The translations under genes and the position numbers were made by a program. The notes beneath the pieces were generated by a model. It ran no database searches and was not told the DNA's origin. It worked only from the letters and a program-made list of their open reading frames with translations. From assembly GCF_027158205.1 (NCBI RefSeq), contig NZ_JAPVLU010000022.1, forward strand, positions 82,165 through 146,164: 64,000 nt of DNA, written 5' to 3'. The DNA is from Streptomyces sp. H39-S7 (GTDB lineage: Bacteria > Actinomycetota > Actinomycetes > Streptomycetales > Streptomycetaceae). Shown here piece after piece: positions 8,537-17,125 of the stretch (its first letter is position 1; every line of letters begins with the position of its first letter).

Positions 8537-9763
8537 TCAGATGACCACGTACCCGGCACCCAGCAACGCGGCCTCGACCGCCTCGCAGTGCTCCGGCCCC
8601 TTGGTCTCCAGGTGAAGCTCGACCTCCGCCTCCGTGAGTCCGAGCCGGGGATCGGTCCGTACGTGGCTCACGTCCAGGACGTTAGCGTCCGCCTCTGACA
8701 ACACCGCCAGAAGCGTCGCGAGCGCGCCCGGACGGTCCGTCACCCGCAGCCGCAGCGACAGGTAGCGACCCGCCGCCGCCATGCCGTGCCGAAGGATCCG
8801 CTGCATCAGCAACGGGTCCACGTTCCCGCCGGACAGCACCGCCACCACCGGGCCCTCGAAGGAGTCCGGATCCGACAGCAGCGCCGCCACCGGGCTCGCG
8901 CCGGCCGGTTCCACGACCATCTTCGCCCGCTCCAGGCACAGCAGCAGCGCGCTGGAGAGGGCGTCCTCGGAAACCGTACGGACTTCGTCGACCAGTTCGC
9001 GAATGATTTTGAAGGGGATGTCCCCGGGCCTGCCGACCATGATCCCGTCGGCCATCGTCGCCACCGCGTCCAGCGCCACCGGGCGGCCGGCCGCCAGCGA
9101 GGGCGGGTACGCCGCCGCGCCCGCCGCCTGCACACCGATCACCTTCACGTCGGGACGCAGCGCCTTCACCGCCAGCGCGACACCCGCGGCGAAGCCGCCG
9201 CCGCCGATGCCGACGACGATCGTCCGCACCTCGGGGCACTGCTCCAGGATCTCCAGGCCCACCGTGCCCTGGCCCGCGATGATGTCCGGGTGGTCGAAGG
9301 GGTGGATGAAGACCGCGCCGGTCTCCTCCGCGTACGCCTTGGCGGCGCGCAGCGTCTCGTCCACCACCTGTCCGTGCATCCGCACTTCCGCCCCGTAGTC
9401 GCGGGTCGCCGCGATCTTCGGCAGCGGCGCACCCACCGGCATGAACACCGTGGAGCGCACACCGAGCAGTGACGCGGCCAGCGCGACGCCCTGCGCATGG
9501 TTGCCGGCGCTCGCCGCGACGACCCCGGCGGAACGTTCCTCCTGTGTCAGGCCGGCGATCCGCACATACGCGCCACGCACCTTGAACGAGCCCGTACGCT
9601 GGAGGTTCTCGCACTTCAGGTGCACCGGCGAGCCGATCAGACCGGTCAGGTACCGACTGCCCTCCATCGGGGTCACCCGGGCCACCCCGGACAGCATCTT
9701 GTGCGCCCCGCGCACGTCGTCGAGCGTGATCGGGTGATGTACTGCGGGCGCCGCTCTGTCCAT
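8537..9763 (-). CDS. ilvA: threonine ammonia-lyase
   Basis: This 408-residue PLP enzyme converts L-threonine to 2-oxobutanoate and ammonia, the first step to isoleucine. The PLP lysine is in RTGSFKVRGA (about residues 58-67), the phosphate loop is GIGGGG, and a single ACT domain occupies the last 75 residues (LSLRLRVTDRPGALATLL). One ACT domain and about 400 residues fit the actinobacterial type rather than the two-ACT E. coli IlvA. The start is ATG 9763. It is divergent from the MarR gene and followed by a small hairpin. Confidence 0.93.
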   Translation of the reverse strand: MDRAAPAVHHPITLDDVRGAHKMLSGVARVTPMEGSRYLTGLIGSPVHLKCENLQRTGSFKVRGAYVRIAGLTQEERSAGVVAASAGNHAQGVALAASLLGVRSTVFMPVGAPLPKIAATRDYGAEVRMHGQVVDETLRAAKAYAEETGAVFIHPFDHPDIIAGQGTVGLEILEQCPEVRTIVVGIGGGGFAAGVALAVKALRPDVKVIGVQAAGAAAYPPSLAAGRPVALDAVATMADGIMVGRPGDIPFKIIRELVDEVRTVSEDALSSALLLCLERAKMVVEPAGASPVAALLSDPDSFEGPVVAVLSGGNVDPLLMQRILRHGMAAAGRYLSLRLRVTDRPGALATLLAVLSEADANVLDVSHVRTDPRLGLTEAEVELHLETKGPEHCEAVEAALLGAGYVVI

Positions 9764-9895
9764 GCGCCCAGTCTCCCAGTTCCCGTCCCGCATCACCGCC
9801 GGACCCTGGTTTGTGCGGGATGGGTCTCATGGTGACCCGCTCCGCGTACTCTTCTCCCAACCTCCGCGAGACCGACAGAACGCGAGCTTCCGGCC

Positions 9896-10417
9896 ATGCC
9901 CAATCCATCGGAGACGCCCTCCTCTCCCCCCCTCGACGAGGAGGGGCCCACCGAACTCTTCGAGCGCCTCCAGCACCAGGTCGCCCTCTTCGCCCGGCGC
10001 GCGGAACAGACCCGCCTGGGTGGTGTGGGCAAGGCCCGCAACTCCATGGACCGGGCCGCGTACCTGCTGCTCAACCGGCTCGACCGCGAAGGCCCCATGG
10101 GCGTCAAGGCGCTCGCGGAGGGCATGGGCATCGACTCCTCCACCGTCACCCGCCAGGTCGCCCCGCTCGTGGACACCGGCCTGGTGAAGCGCACCTCGCA
10201 CCCCGAGGACGGCCGCGCCGTCGTGCTCGCGCTCTCGCCGCGCGGGCTGGGGCGGCTCGAAGAGGTCCGCAGCTCGCGCAAGGAGCTGATGGCCCAGGTC
10301 ACGGAGGGCTGGAGCGAAGGCGAGCGGGAGACGTTCTGCGACCTGCTGGGACGGTTCAACCTGGCCCTGTCGGAATGGCACGCGACGACGGTGCAGGCCG
10401 GTCCGCCGGAGGAGTAG
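9896..10417 (+). CDS. MarR family transcriptional regulator
   Basis: This 173-residue protein is a winged-helix DNA-binding protein of the MarR family. The recognition region GVKALAEGMGIDSSTVTRQV (about 65-84) and the wing LVKRTSHPEDGRAVVLALSP (about 91-110) are clear. The N-terminus (to residue 20) is Pro/Glu-rich. It is divergent from ilvA and may act on that intergenic region or on itself. Its 3' end is partly duplicated about 140 bases downstream. The ligand is unknown. Confidence 0.9.
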   Translation: MPNPSETPSSPPLDEEGPTELFERLQHQVALFARRAEQTRLGGVGKARNSMDRAAYLLLNRLDREGPMGVKALAEGMGIDSSTVTRQVAPLVDTGLVKRTSHPEDGRAVVLALSPRGLGRLEEVRSSRKELMAQVTEGWSEGERETFCDLLGRFNLALSEWHATTVQAGPPEE

Positions 10418-10559
10418 GCGGGGTCCGCCGGAGCAGCGGGCGGGTCGCGAGGGGCGAGCAGGCGGGTCGTGAAGGGCGAGCAGGTCGGGACGCGGGCAGG
10501 TCGGGACGGGCCCTTCCGGCACGTGACGACGGTGCGGCCGGGTCCGCCGGACGAGTCGA
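10379..10559. repeat. duplicated marR 3' end and 22-nt tandem repeat
   Basis: The last 40 bases of the MarR gene (10379-10418) recur with a few differences at 10520-10559. Between them lie two 22-nt units (10440-10461 and 10462-10483, GCGGGTCGYGARGGGCGAGC plus AG) followed by shorter GTCGGGAC-type units. This looks like local slippage or duplication in non-coding DNA. Confidence 0.6.
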
Positions 10560-10608
10560 TCTTGACGGGCCCTTGACCTGAACCGCCCACCAGGCGTCCA
10601 CTGGCGGC

Positions 10609-11214
10609 GTGGGCACGCGCCGGGCGGCAGCGGAGTACCAACGGGACGTCGAGTTTCAGGCGTTCACCGCAGGAGCGGCGGGACGGCTTCTGCACGCCGC
10701 CACCCTGCTCACCGGTGACCCGGCCGCCGCCGAGAAACTGCTGGGAACCGTCCTGGCGCACACGTACGCGAACTGGTTCCGGACCCGTTCCGACGACCCG
10801 TACGACCAGGCCCGCACCGAACTCGTCCGGCGCTTCGCGTACCGGCCGTGGTGGCGCCGTCCGCACGGCGGGGCCCTGGACCGGCTCAGTGCCCAGGAGC
10901 GGCTGGTGGTCGTTCTGCGGCTGTTCGAGGGCGTCGCCGAGGAACAGGCCGCCGCGCAGCTGGGGCTGCCCGTGGAGCGTCTGCGGGCCATCTGCAACCG
11001 TGCCACGGCGACCCTCCGCAGCCGCCCCGCGCCGGCTCCGGCCCGGTCGGTGGCCGAGGCCCGCGCGGCGGCGGAGAGAGCCCGCGGAAAGCCGCCGGGG
11101 AGCCCGCCGGCCGGTCCGCCGGCCGGGCCTTCGGAGGGCCTTCCGGGCGGCCCGGCGGGGAGTCCCGGCGACAGCCCCTCCACCGCGGACGAGATCCAGG
11201 GAGCCGCGTCATGA
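10609..11214 (+). CDS. SigE-family-like sigma factor with degenerate region 2
   Basis: This 201-residue protein resembles ECF sigma factors of the Streptomyces SigE-family type. The N-terminal part (FQAFTAGAAGRLLHAATLLT) aligns with region 2 of that group, but the usual core-binding and -10 recognition residues look eroded. Region 4 is recognisable (LSAQERLVVVLRLFEGVAEE, then AAAQLGLPVERLRAI). The last 60 residues are a Pro/Gly/Ser-rich tail. The start GTG 10609 has no strong Shine-Dalgarno. The stop overlaps the start of a small membrane protein, the layout of a sigma/anti-sigma pair. It could be a non-DNA-binding regulator. Confidence 0.65.
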   Translation: MGTRRAAAEYQRDVEFQAFTAGAAGRLLHAATLLTGDPAAAEKLLGTVLAHTYANWFRTRSDDPYDQARTELVRRFAYRPWWRRPHGGALDRLSAQERLVVVLRLFEGVAEEQAAAQLGLPVERLRAICNRATATLRSRPAPAPARSVAEARAAAERARGKPPGSPPAGPPAGPSEGLPGGPAGSPGDSPSTADEIQGAAS

Positions 11215-11459
11215 TGCCCCCGGACCGCAAGGAGGAGGAGGTCCGCCGGGTCCTCGACACCCCGCACCCGTACGTCCCCGCCGAGCTGGCCGAGCGGGCC
11301 GCCGAGCGCGGCCGCCGCATCCTGCGGCGGCGGCGCGCCGTGCACCGGCTGCTGTGGCTGCTGCTCGTCGCCGCGATCGTGACGGGCCTGGTGTTCGCGG
11401 TGCTGCAGTGGCCCGACCCGCAGCCGCTCGACACCACGCCGCCGGTGGACACCTGGTAG
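11211..11459 (+). CDS. small single-helix membrane protein coupled to the sigma-like gene
   Basis: This 82-residue protein has a charged cytoplasmic N-terminus of about 45 residues (EEEVRRVLDTPHPYVPAELA, then an Arg-rich RRILRRRRAV stretch) and one membrane helix (about 48-66, LLWLLLVAAIVTGLVFAVL). ATG 11211 overlaps the upstream stop (ATGATG), so translation is coupled. Position and topology suggest a membrane partner or anti-sigma-like regulator, but there is no zinc-binding anti-sigma motif. The stop codon lies next to the terminator stem. Confidence 0.7.
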   Translation: MMPPDRKEEEVRRVLDTPHPYVPAELAERAAERGRRILRRRRAVHRLLWLLLVAAIVTGLVFAVLQWPDPQPLDTTPPVDTW

Positions 11460-11476
11460 CGGGCCACCAGGTGTCC
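11447..11476. terminator. terminator overlapping the 3' end of the small membrane gene
   Basis: GGACACCTGGT (11447-11457) pairs perfectly with 11466-11476 around an 8-base loop. It covers the last codons and stop, and can also serve the convergent metB gene. Confidence 0.7.
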
Positions 11477-11486
11477 GGAACGGCTG

Positions 11487-12650
11487 CTAGCCGAGCGCCT
11501 GCCTGAGGTCCGCGAGCAGGTCGTCGACCGACTCGATGCCCACCGAGAGCCGCACGAGGTCCGCCGGGACCTCCAGGGCGGAGCCCACCACCGAGGCGTG
11601 CGTCATCCGGCCCGGGTGCTCGATCAGCGACTCGACGCCGCCCAGCGACTCACCCAGCGTGAACAGGCCCGCGCGGTTGCAGACCCTGACGGCCGCCTCC
11701 TCGCCGCCGTTCACCTGGAAGGAGATCATTCCGCCGAACGCCTTCATCTGCTTCGCCGCGATCTCGTGCCCAGGGTGCTCGGGCAGCCCCGGGTACAGCA
11801 CCCGCGACACCTTGGGGTGCGACTGGAGCATCTCCGCGATCCGGGTGGCGTTCGCGCTGTGCCGGTCCATGCGCACCGCCAGCGTCTTGACGCCGCGCAT
11901 CACCAGCCACGCGTCGAAGGGCCCGGCGATCGCGCCCATCGCGTTCTGGTGGTAGGCCAGCTCGTCGCCGAGCTCCGCGTCGGCGGCCACCAGCGCGCCG
12001 CCGACGACGTCGGAGTGCCCGCCCATGTACTTCGTCGTCGAGTGCAGGACGACGTCCGCGCCGAGCGCGAGCGGCTGCTGCAGGTACGGGCTCGCGAACG
12101 TGTTGTCCACCACCAGCCGCACGCCGGTGCCGGCGCCGCGGGCGATCTCCGCCAGCGCCGCGATGTCCGTGATGCCGAGCAGCGGGTTCGACGGGGTCTC
12201 CACCCAGATCGCCTTGGTGTTCGGCCGCAGCTGCGCCCGCACGGCCGCCGGGTCGGACGTGTCCGCCACCGACCACTGGACACCCCAGCGCTCGACGACC
12301 TTGCTGAACAGACGGAACGTTCCGCCGTACGCGTCGTTCGGGATCACCACGTGATCGCCGGGCGACAGGATGGTGCGCAGCAGGCAGTCCTCCGCCGCCA
12401 GCCCGGACGCGAACGCGAGCCCGCGCCGGCCGCCTTCCAGGGCCGCGAGGTTGGCCTCCAGCGCGGACCGGGTCGGGTTCGCGGAGCGGCTGTACTCATA
12501 GCCGCCGCGCAGCCCGCCCACTCCGTCCTGCTTGTACGTCGACACCTGGTAGATCGGCGTCACCACGGCGCCGGTCTGCGCGTCGGCAGCCTGACCGGCG
12601 TGGATCGCGAGGGTTTCGAAATTCTGGTGCTGCTGGTCGTGGTCGCTCAT
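11487..12650 (-). CDS. metB: cystathionine gamma-synthase/gamma-lyase family PLP enzyme
   Basis: This 387-residue Cys/Met-metabolism PLP enzyme probably forms cystathionine from an O-acylhomoserine and cysteine, or runs the reverse transsulfuration lyase step. The PLP lysine is in LHSTTKYMGGHSD (about 203-215); upstream are YEYSRSANPTR and the LEGGRRGLAFASG loop. The start ATG 12650 gives the family's usual length. Sequence alone does not separate the synthase from the lyase; Streptomyces homologues are often annotated metB. It stands alone between terminators. Confidence 0.88.
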   Translation of the reverse strand: MSDHDQQHQNFETLAIHAGQAADAQTGAVVTPIYQVSTYKQDGVGGLRGGYEYSRSANPTRSALEANLAALEGGRRGLAFASGLAAEDCLLRTILSPGDHVVIPNDAYGGTFRLFSKVVERWGVQWSVADTSDPAAVRAQLRPNTKAIWVETPSNPLLGITDIAALAEIARGAGTGVRLVVDNTFASPYLQQPLALGADVVLHSTTKYMGGHSDVVGGALVAADAELGDELAYHQNAMGAIAGPFDAWLVMRGVKTLAVRMDRHSANATRIAEMLQSHPKVSRVLYPGLPEHPGHEIAAKQMKAFGGMISFQVNGGEEAAVRVCNRAGLFTLGESLGGVESLIEHPGRMTHASVVGSALEVPADLVRLSVGIESVDDLLADLRQALG

Positions 12651-12762
12651 TCCCCCGAGCGTAGTCGCCCGACCCCGCCGACCGCCCGCCCGGACCCGGC
12701 CACCTGGCCCGTATGATCCGGTCCGGAGTTCGAACGCTTGTCCTGTGGGGGGACCTCTTTCC

Positions 12763-12927
12763 ATGAGCGCAACCTTGCGCGCGCCGCGCGCTCTCCTGCT
12801 GCTGCTCCGGCCGGCCGTCCTGATCGTTCGCGGACTGTTCACGTTCCGCCGTGCCAAGGGTGCCCGCCCCCGCCCACCTCGGCCGTCCCGCCGGCCTCAC
12901 CCAGGAGCCCTCAACGCATGGCAATAG
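12763..12927 (+). CDS. possible 54-residue leader or small membrane peptide
   Basis: ATG 12763 is preceded by GGGGGGA at suitable distance and by a TATGAT -10-like hexamer at 12714. The peptide has one hydrophobic segment (RALLLLLRPAVLIVRGLF, about 8-25) and an Arg/Pro-rich tail. Its TAG stop overlaps the start of the next gene by 10 bases, so it may couple translation to that gene. There is no recognisable family, and the tail composition is also what chance reading of GC-rich DNA gives. Confidence 0.35.
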   Translation: MSATLRAPRALLLLLRPAVLIVRGLFTFRRAKGARPRPPRPSRRPHPGALNAWQ

Positions 12928-13976
12928 CGCTGCTCGTCTTCGTCCTGCTCTGGCTGGTCCCCAGGCTCCGCCTGCGCTACCACCAGGCCATGGCCCGGAG
13001 GACGGCCACCCGACCGCCCGAGCCCGGCCTGGTGCCGAAGGAGCAGCAGGACACCACCCGTTCCGGCCCCGACCCGGTACTGGACGTCGCCCTGGCCGCC
13101 GGGCGGGCCGGCGATTGGCTGCCCGCCGCCCAGCTGCTCGCCGACACCGGCGACGACCCGATTCTCCGGGACCGCCGGGCCGAATGGCTGGGCAAGCTCG
13201 CGGCCTGGGACAACACCTTCTTGAAGGCCTGGCAGAAGGAACGGCCCGACGACCCGACCGCGGCACTCGTCGAGGCGCACGGGCTGGTCGGCCTGGCCTG
13301 GAAGCGGCGTGGGGGCCACTACGCACGCAGCACTACCCCGCAGCAGATCGAGGGGTTCTTCACCGTTCTGACCCAAGCACGGACCGCGGCCGCCCGCTCC
13401 GTGCAGCTGGCCCCCGAGGACCCCTGCGCGCGCATGCCGGAACTCTGGGTCGGGATCGGCTTCCGGTACTCGCACCAGGACTTCGCCACGATGTGGGCGC
13501 AGATCGACCAGCGTGCCCCTCACCACTTCCAGGCCCACAGCGCGGCGCTGCAGTACTTGTGCGCGAAGTGGCACGGTTCGGGTGAGCTGGCGAACGGCTT
13601 CGCCGCCAACGCCGCGGCCGGCGCTCCCCTCGGCAGCCTGCTCCGGTCCCTGCCGCTGATCAGCTGGTACGAGCACAACGGCCTGCACGGTGTGAAGCGC
13701 GCCGGCTACCGGGCGTCGTACCTGGTCACCCGGGTCGACGCCCTCCTGGCCGATGTGGCCGCCGCCCGCCCGGACCACCCCCAGCTGCCCGAGGCCCGGC
13801 ACCTCCTCGCGTACTTCCTGTACAAGCAGGGACGCTTCCAGGAGTCCGCCGAGCAGTTCCGGCTGGTCGACGGCTGGGTCGACGCCCTCCCCTGGCGCTA
13901 TGAGGCGGATCCCGCGGAGTCCTTCGTCGTCATGCGGAACCGGGCGATCAAGCGGGCGCTGAGGCGGGCGAAGTAA
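12918..13976 (+). CDS. membrane-anchored TPR-like protein of unknown function
   Basis: This 352-residue protein starts at ATG 12918, with one N-terminal membrane helix (residues 2-18, AIALLVFVLLWLVPRLRL) and a soluble helical domain. The domain has TPR-like elements, for example DVALAAGRAGDWLPAAQLLA near 55-75 and LLAYFLYKQGRFQESAEQFR near 295-315. There are no enzyme motifs. The topology suggests a cytoplasmic scaffold tethered to the membrane. It is a Streptomyces-type hypothetical whose function I do not recognise. Confidence 0.75.
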   Translation: MAIALLVFVLLWLVPRLRLRYHQAMARRTATRPPEPGLVPKEQQDTTRSGPDPVLDVALAAGRAGDWLPAAQLLADTGDDPILRDRRAEWLGKLAAWDNTFLKAWQKERPDDPTAALVEAHGLVGLAWKRRGGHYARSTTPQQIEGFFTVLTQARTAAARSVQLAPEDPCARMPELWVGIGFRYSHQDFATMWAQIDQRAPHHFQAHSAALQYLCAKWHGSGELANGFAANAAAGAPLGSLLRSLPLISWYEHNGLHGVKRAGYRASYLVTRVDALLADVAAARPDHPQLPEARHLLAYFLYKQGRFQESAEQFRLVDGWVDALPWRYEADPAESFVVMRNRAIKRALRRAK

Positions 13977-14045
13977 TGGTGCGGAATCCCGCGGCCCGCT
14001 CGGACGTTCTCCGGTAGCGAGCCGATCCCGGAGGAGTTAACCCCC

Positions 14046-14741
14046 ATGTTCCTGAACCGCCACAAGAACCACCTGCCCTCCGCCGACGAGGCCCTCAAGG
14101 GCCGCACACAGCCGGAATTCGACGTGCCCGCGCGCCACACCGTGCTGGGCAAGCAGCTGACCGGCCCGTATCCCGCCGATCTGGCGATCGTGGACTTCGG
14201 AATGGGCTGTTTCTGGGGAGCCGAGCGCAAGTTCTGGCAGACCCCGGGCGTGTGGACGACCCTCGTCGGCTACCAGGGCGGCCACACCCCGAACCCCTCG
14301 TACGAAGAGGTCTGCAGCGGTCTGACCGCCCACACCGAGGCCGTCCGCGTGGTCTACGACCCCGCGCTGGTGTCCTTCGCCGAGCTGCTGAAGGTCTTCT
14401 GGGAGTCCCACAACCCCACCCAGGGCAACCGCCAGGGCAACGACTCGGGCACCCAGTACCGCTCGGCCGTCTACACCCACACCCCGGACCAGCTGACCGG
14501 CGCCCAGGCCTCCCGCGACGCCTACCAGCAGATCCTCACCAAGTCCGGCTACGGCGACATCACCACCGAGATCCTCCCGGCCGGCCCCTTCTACCCGGCC
14601 GAGCCCTACCACCAGCAGTACCTCGACAAGAACCCCGACGGCTACTGCGGCATCGGCGGCACGGGCGTCGACCTCGACTCCCCGTCGGAGACGAACTGGG
14701 GCCGGTCCTGCCCGACCGGGATCGCCCCGGCCGGCGGCTGA
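14046..14741 (+). CDS. msrA: peptide-methionine (S)-S-oxide reductase
   Basis: This 231-residue enzyme repairs S-methionine sulfoxide in proteins using thioredoxin. The catalytic motif GMGCFWGAE (about 57-65) contains the nucleophilic Cys; the conserved GYQGGHTPNPSYEEVCSG and GTQYRSAVY follow, and a second cysteine is in GYCGIGG near the C-terminus. The N-terminal 45 residues (FLNRHKNHLPSADEALKGRT) are typical of actinobacterial MsrA. GGAGGAG precedes the ATG. A terminator follows. Confidence 0.95.
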   Translation: MFLNRHKNHLPSADEALKGRTQPEFDVPARHTVLGKQLTGPYPADLAIVDFGMGCFWGAERKFWQTPGVWTTLVGYQGGHTPNPSYEEVCSGLTAHTEAVRVVYDPALVSFAELLKVFWESHNPTQGNRQGNDSGTQYRSAVYTHTPDQLTGAQASRDAYQQILTKSGYGDITTEILPAGPFYPAEPYHQQYLDKNPDGYCGIGGTGVDLDSPSETNWGRSCPTGIAPAGG

Positions 14742-14755
14742 TCCGCACCCGTCCC

Positions 14756-14795
14756 GTCGGGGGCCGGGCCTTCGTCAGGTGGCCGGGCCCCCGAC
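14756..14795. terminator. bidirectional terminator between msrA and ABC ATPase gene
   Basis: A 15-bp stem with one mismatch (14756-14770 against 14781-14795) around a 10-base loop lies between convergent genes. Confidence 0.7.
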
Positions 14796-14801
14796 TTCCC
14801 G

Positions 14802-15488
14802 TTAGGTCGCGGGGACCCGCTCCGTCACCGTGACGCGGCCCTTGCGGATGGTGGCCAGGCGGGGGGCGCGTTTGGCGATGGCGGAGTCGTGGGTGACCAG
14901 GATGAAGGTCAGGCCGTGTTCTTTCCAGAGGCCTTCGAGGAGGCCCATGATGTCGTCGCGGGTGGCCTCGTCGAGGTTGCCGGTGGGCTCGTCGGCGAGG
15001 AGGACCTTGGGCTTCTTCACGAGCGCGCGGGCGATGGCCACGCGCTGCTGCTGACCGCCGGAGAGTTCGGAGGGCAGGTGGTTCAGGCGCTCCTCGAGGC
15101 CGACGGACTCCAGGGCCTCGACGGACAGCCGGCGGCGTTCCGCGGGCTTGATGCCGAGGGGGACGAGGGCGGTCTCGACGTTCTCCTGGGCGGTGAGCGT
15201 CGGGATGAGGTTGAAGCTCTGGAAGATGAAGCCGATGTTCTCGGCGCGCATCTTGGTGAGCTTGGCCTCGCCGAGTCTGGCGAGGTCGACGCCGTCGAAC
15301 TCCACCGAGCCCTCGGTCGGACGGTCGAGGGCGCCGAGCATCTGCAGCAGGGTGGACTTGCCGCCGCCGGTGGGGCCCTGGATGACGAGCTGGTCGCCGT
15401 CCGCGATGGTGAGATCGACACCCCGCAGGGCCTCGACGGTGTCCTTGGCGCGACGGTAGCGCTTGGTGACGCCGGTCAGCTTGTACAT
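14802..15488 (-). CDS. MacB/LolD-type ABC transporter ATPase
   Basis: This 228-residue ATPase probably powers the FtsX-like permease encoded 30 bases upstream. It has Walker A GPTGGGKST, signature LSGGQQQRVAIARAL, and Walker B LLADEPTGNLD typical of the MacB/LolD group. I choose ATG 15488, with AGGGAG upstream, over TTG 15494. Such pairs act in mechanotransmission or envelope stress, often in peptide or lipoprotein handling; the substrate is unknown. Confidence 0.92.
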   Translation of the reverse strand: MYKLTGVTKRYRRAKDTVEALRGVDLTIADGDQLVIQGPTGGGKSTLLQMLGALDRPTEGSVEFDGVDLARLGEAKLTKMRAENIGFIFQSFNLIPTLTAQENVETALVPLGIKPAERRRLSVEALESVGLEERLNHLPSELSGGQQQRVAIARALVKKPKVLLADEPTGNLDEATRDDIMGLLEGLWKEHGLTFILVTHDSAIAKRAPRLATIRKGRVTVTERVPAT

Positions 15489-15518
15489 GGTCAACTCCCT
15501 TGAGACTGAGGTGGGTGG

Positions 15519-16961
15519 CTATTCGACGCGGCGCAGGGCGTCCGCCGGGCGGAGCCTGGAGGCGCGCCAGCCGCCGAAGGTGCCCGCGATGAGGCCGCCG
15601 GCGACGGCGAGGCCGACCGACAGGGCGATGGTGCCGAGGCTGACGGGAGCGGTCAGCGCGATGTCCAGCGCCTTCGTCGCGGCCTGCCGGCCGGGTCCGC
15701 CGCCGAAGCCGCCACCGCCGCCACCCCGGCCGCCCGTGGAGGCGACCGACGCGGTCAGGGTCGGGCTGATGGCGGTGATGAGGTAGGCGCCGCCGAGGCC
15801 GAGCGCGATACCGAGGACGCCGCCGATGAGGCCGGTGACCAGGGCTTCGCCCATCACCTGACCGGTGACGCGGCGGCTCGTCCAGCCGAGCGCCTTGAGC
15901 GTGCCGAACTCACGCACCCGCCTGCTGACGGCGGAGGAGGTGAGCAGTCCCGCGACCAGGAACGCGGCGATCAGCACGGCGATGGAGAGCCACTTGCCGA
16001 GGTTCGTCGCCAGGTCGGAGGCGGTGGAGAGGGAACCGGAGACCGTGGAGGCGAGGTCGGCGGAGGTGGTGACCGTCGTACCGGGGACGTTCTTCTGGAT
16101 GGCGGACTTGACGCCGTCGATCTGCTGCGAGTCCGTGGCCTTCACATAGACCGTGGTGACCTTGTCCTTGGCGCCGGCGAGCGTCTGGGCCTGCGTCAGC
16201 GGGACGTAGACGCTGGCGGCGGAGTCGCCGCTGTCGGCGGTCGCGATACCGATGACCTTGTACTTGACGGTCTTGATGGTGAGCGTGCCACCGACCGCGA
16301 GCTTGTTCTCCTTGGCGTAGGAGCTGTCGAGGACCGCGACGGCGGCGTTGGACTGCGCGGTCGTGAAGGACGTACCCGAGGTGATCTTCGAGGAGGTCAG
16401 CGGACCGAGGGTCGGCTTGGAGACGTCCACGCCGTAGACCGAGTAGTTGTTGACGTCGAACTGCGCGCCGCCGCCCTGCACCTCACCCGGCGGCTGCGCA
16501 CCGCCACCGCCGCGCCCGCCGCCGGTGGTCTGGCCCTGCTTGACCTGCCCCCGGTCGAACTGCCCGTTGACCTTCAGCACCCGAAGGCTCAGCCCGCCGA
16601 CCGCGTCGTCCACGCCCTTCTGCCCGGCGACCTGGGAGACGACCGTGGTGGGCAGCGACTCGAAGCCCTGCACCATCACCTGGTCGCTGCTCTGCTCCTT
16701 GGAGCCGTCGGTGGCGCCGAAGTTGAACCTCGGACGCCCGGCGGCCCCGGTGGTGCCCTGCGCGGCGGCGGCCTTGGTGACCGTCATGTCGGTCCCGAGC
16801 CCGTACAGGGACTGCAGGACCTTCCCCTGCGCCACCTGCATCCCCGCGGAGGCCGAGTTGACGGTGATGACCAGCCCGATGCCGAGCGCCAGACCCAGCG
16901 CGATGACCAGCGCCGCTTTTCTGCGACGCCGCAGTTCGCGCCGGAGATATGTGAAGAACAT
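15519..16961 (-). CDS. MacB/FtsX-type ABC permease
   Basis: This 480-residue permease has the four-helix MacB layout: an N-terminal helix (about 16-38, VIALGLALGIGLVITVNSAS), a large extracytoplasmic domain (about 40-310), and three C-terminal helices with the FtsX consensus (VREFGTLKALGWTSRRVTGQ). The extracytoplasmic domain has a Gly-rich loop (TTGGGRGGGGAQPPG), and a second one (GGRGGGGGGFGGGPG) lies between the last helices. The start ATG 16961 has GAGGA 5 bases upstream. It forms an operon with the ATPase downstream. Confidence 0.88.
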   Translation of the reverse strand: MFFTYLRRELRRRRKAALVIALGLALGIGLVITVNSASAGMQVAQGKVLQSLYGLGTDMTVTKAAAAQGTTGAAGRPRFNFGATDGSKEQSSDQVMVQGFESLPTTVVSQVAGQKGVDDAVGGLSLRVLKVNGQFDRGQVKQGQTTGGGRGGGGAQPPGEVQGGGAQFDVNNYSVYGVDVSKPTLGPLTSSKITSGTSFTTAQSNAAVAVLDSSYAKENKLAVGGTLTIKTVKYKVIGIATADSGDSAASVYVPLTQAQTLAGAKDKVTTVYVKATDSQQIDGVKSAIQKNVPGTTVTTSADLASTVSGSLSTASDLATNLGKWLSIAVLIAAFLVAGLLTSSAVSRRVREFGTLKALGWTSRRVTGQVMGEALVTGLIGGVLGIALGLGGAYLITAISPTLTASVASTGGRGGGGGGFGGGPGRQAATKALDIALTAPVSLGTIALSVGLAVAGGLIAGTFGGWRASRLRPADALRRVE

Positions 16962-17016
16962 GCGATTCCTCGCCGTTGCCACCCCCGGCCAGGACTCGGG
17001 GGGATGAATGGGGACG

Positions 17017-17059
17017 GCGGGAGTACGAGAGGGTCTTGCGAACCCTCTCGTACTCCCGC
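17017..17059 (-). terminator. terminator after xylA, 18-bp perfect stem
   Basis: Bases 17017-17034 pair perfectly with 17042-17059 around a 7-base loop, separating xylA from the downstream ABC operon on the same strand. Confidence 0.85.
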
Positions 17060-17125
17060 TGCGCCGTCACGGTAGGAACACGCGGTGATGAACGGGTGAG
17101 GTGCGGCTGAGAGCCTGATGAGAAA

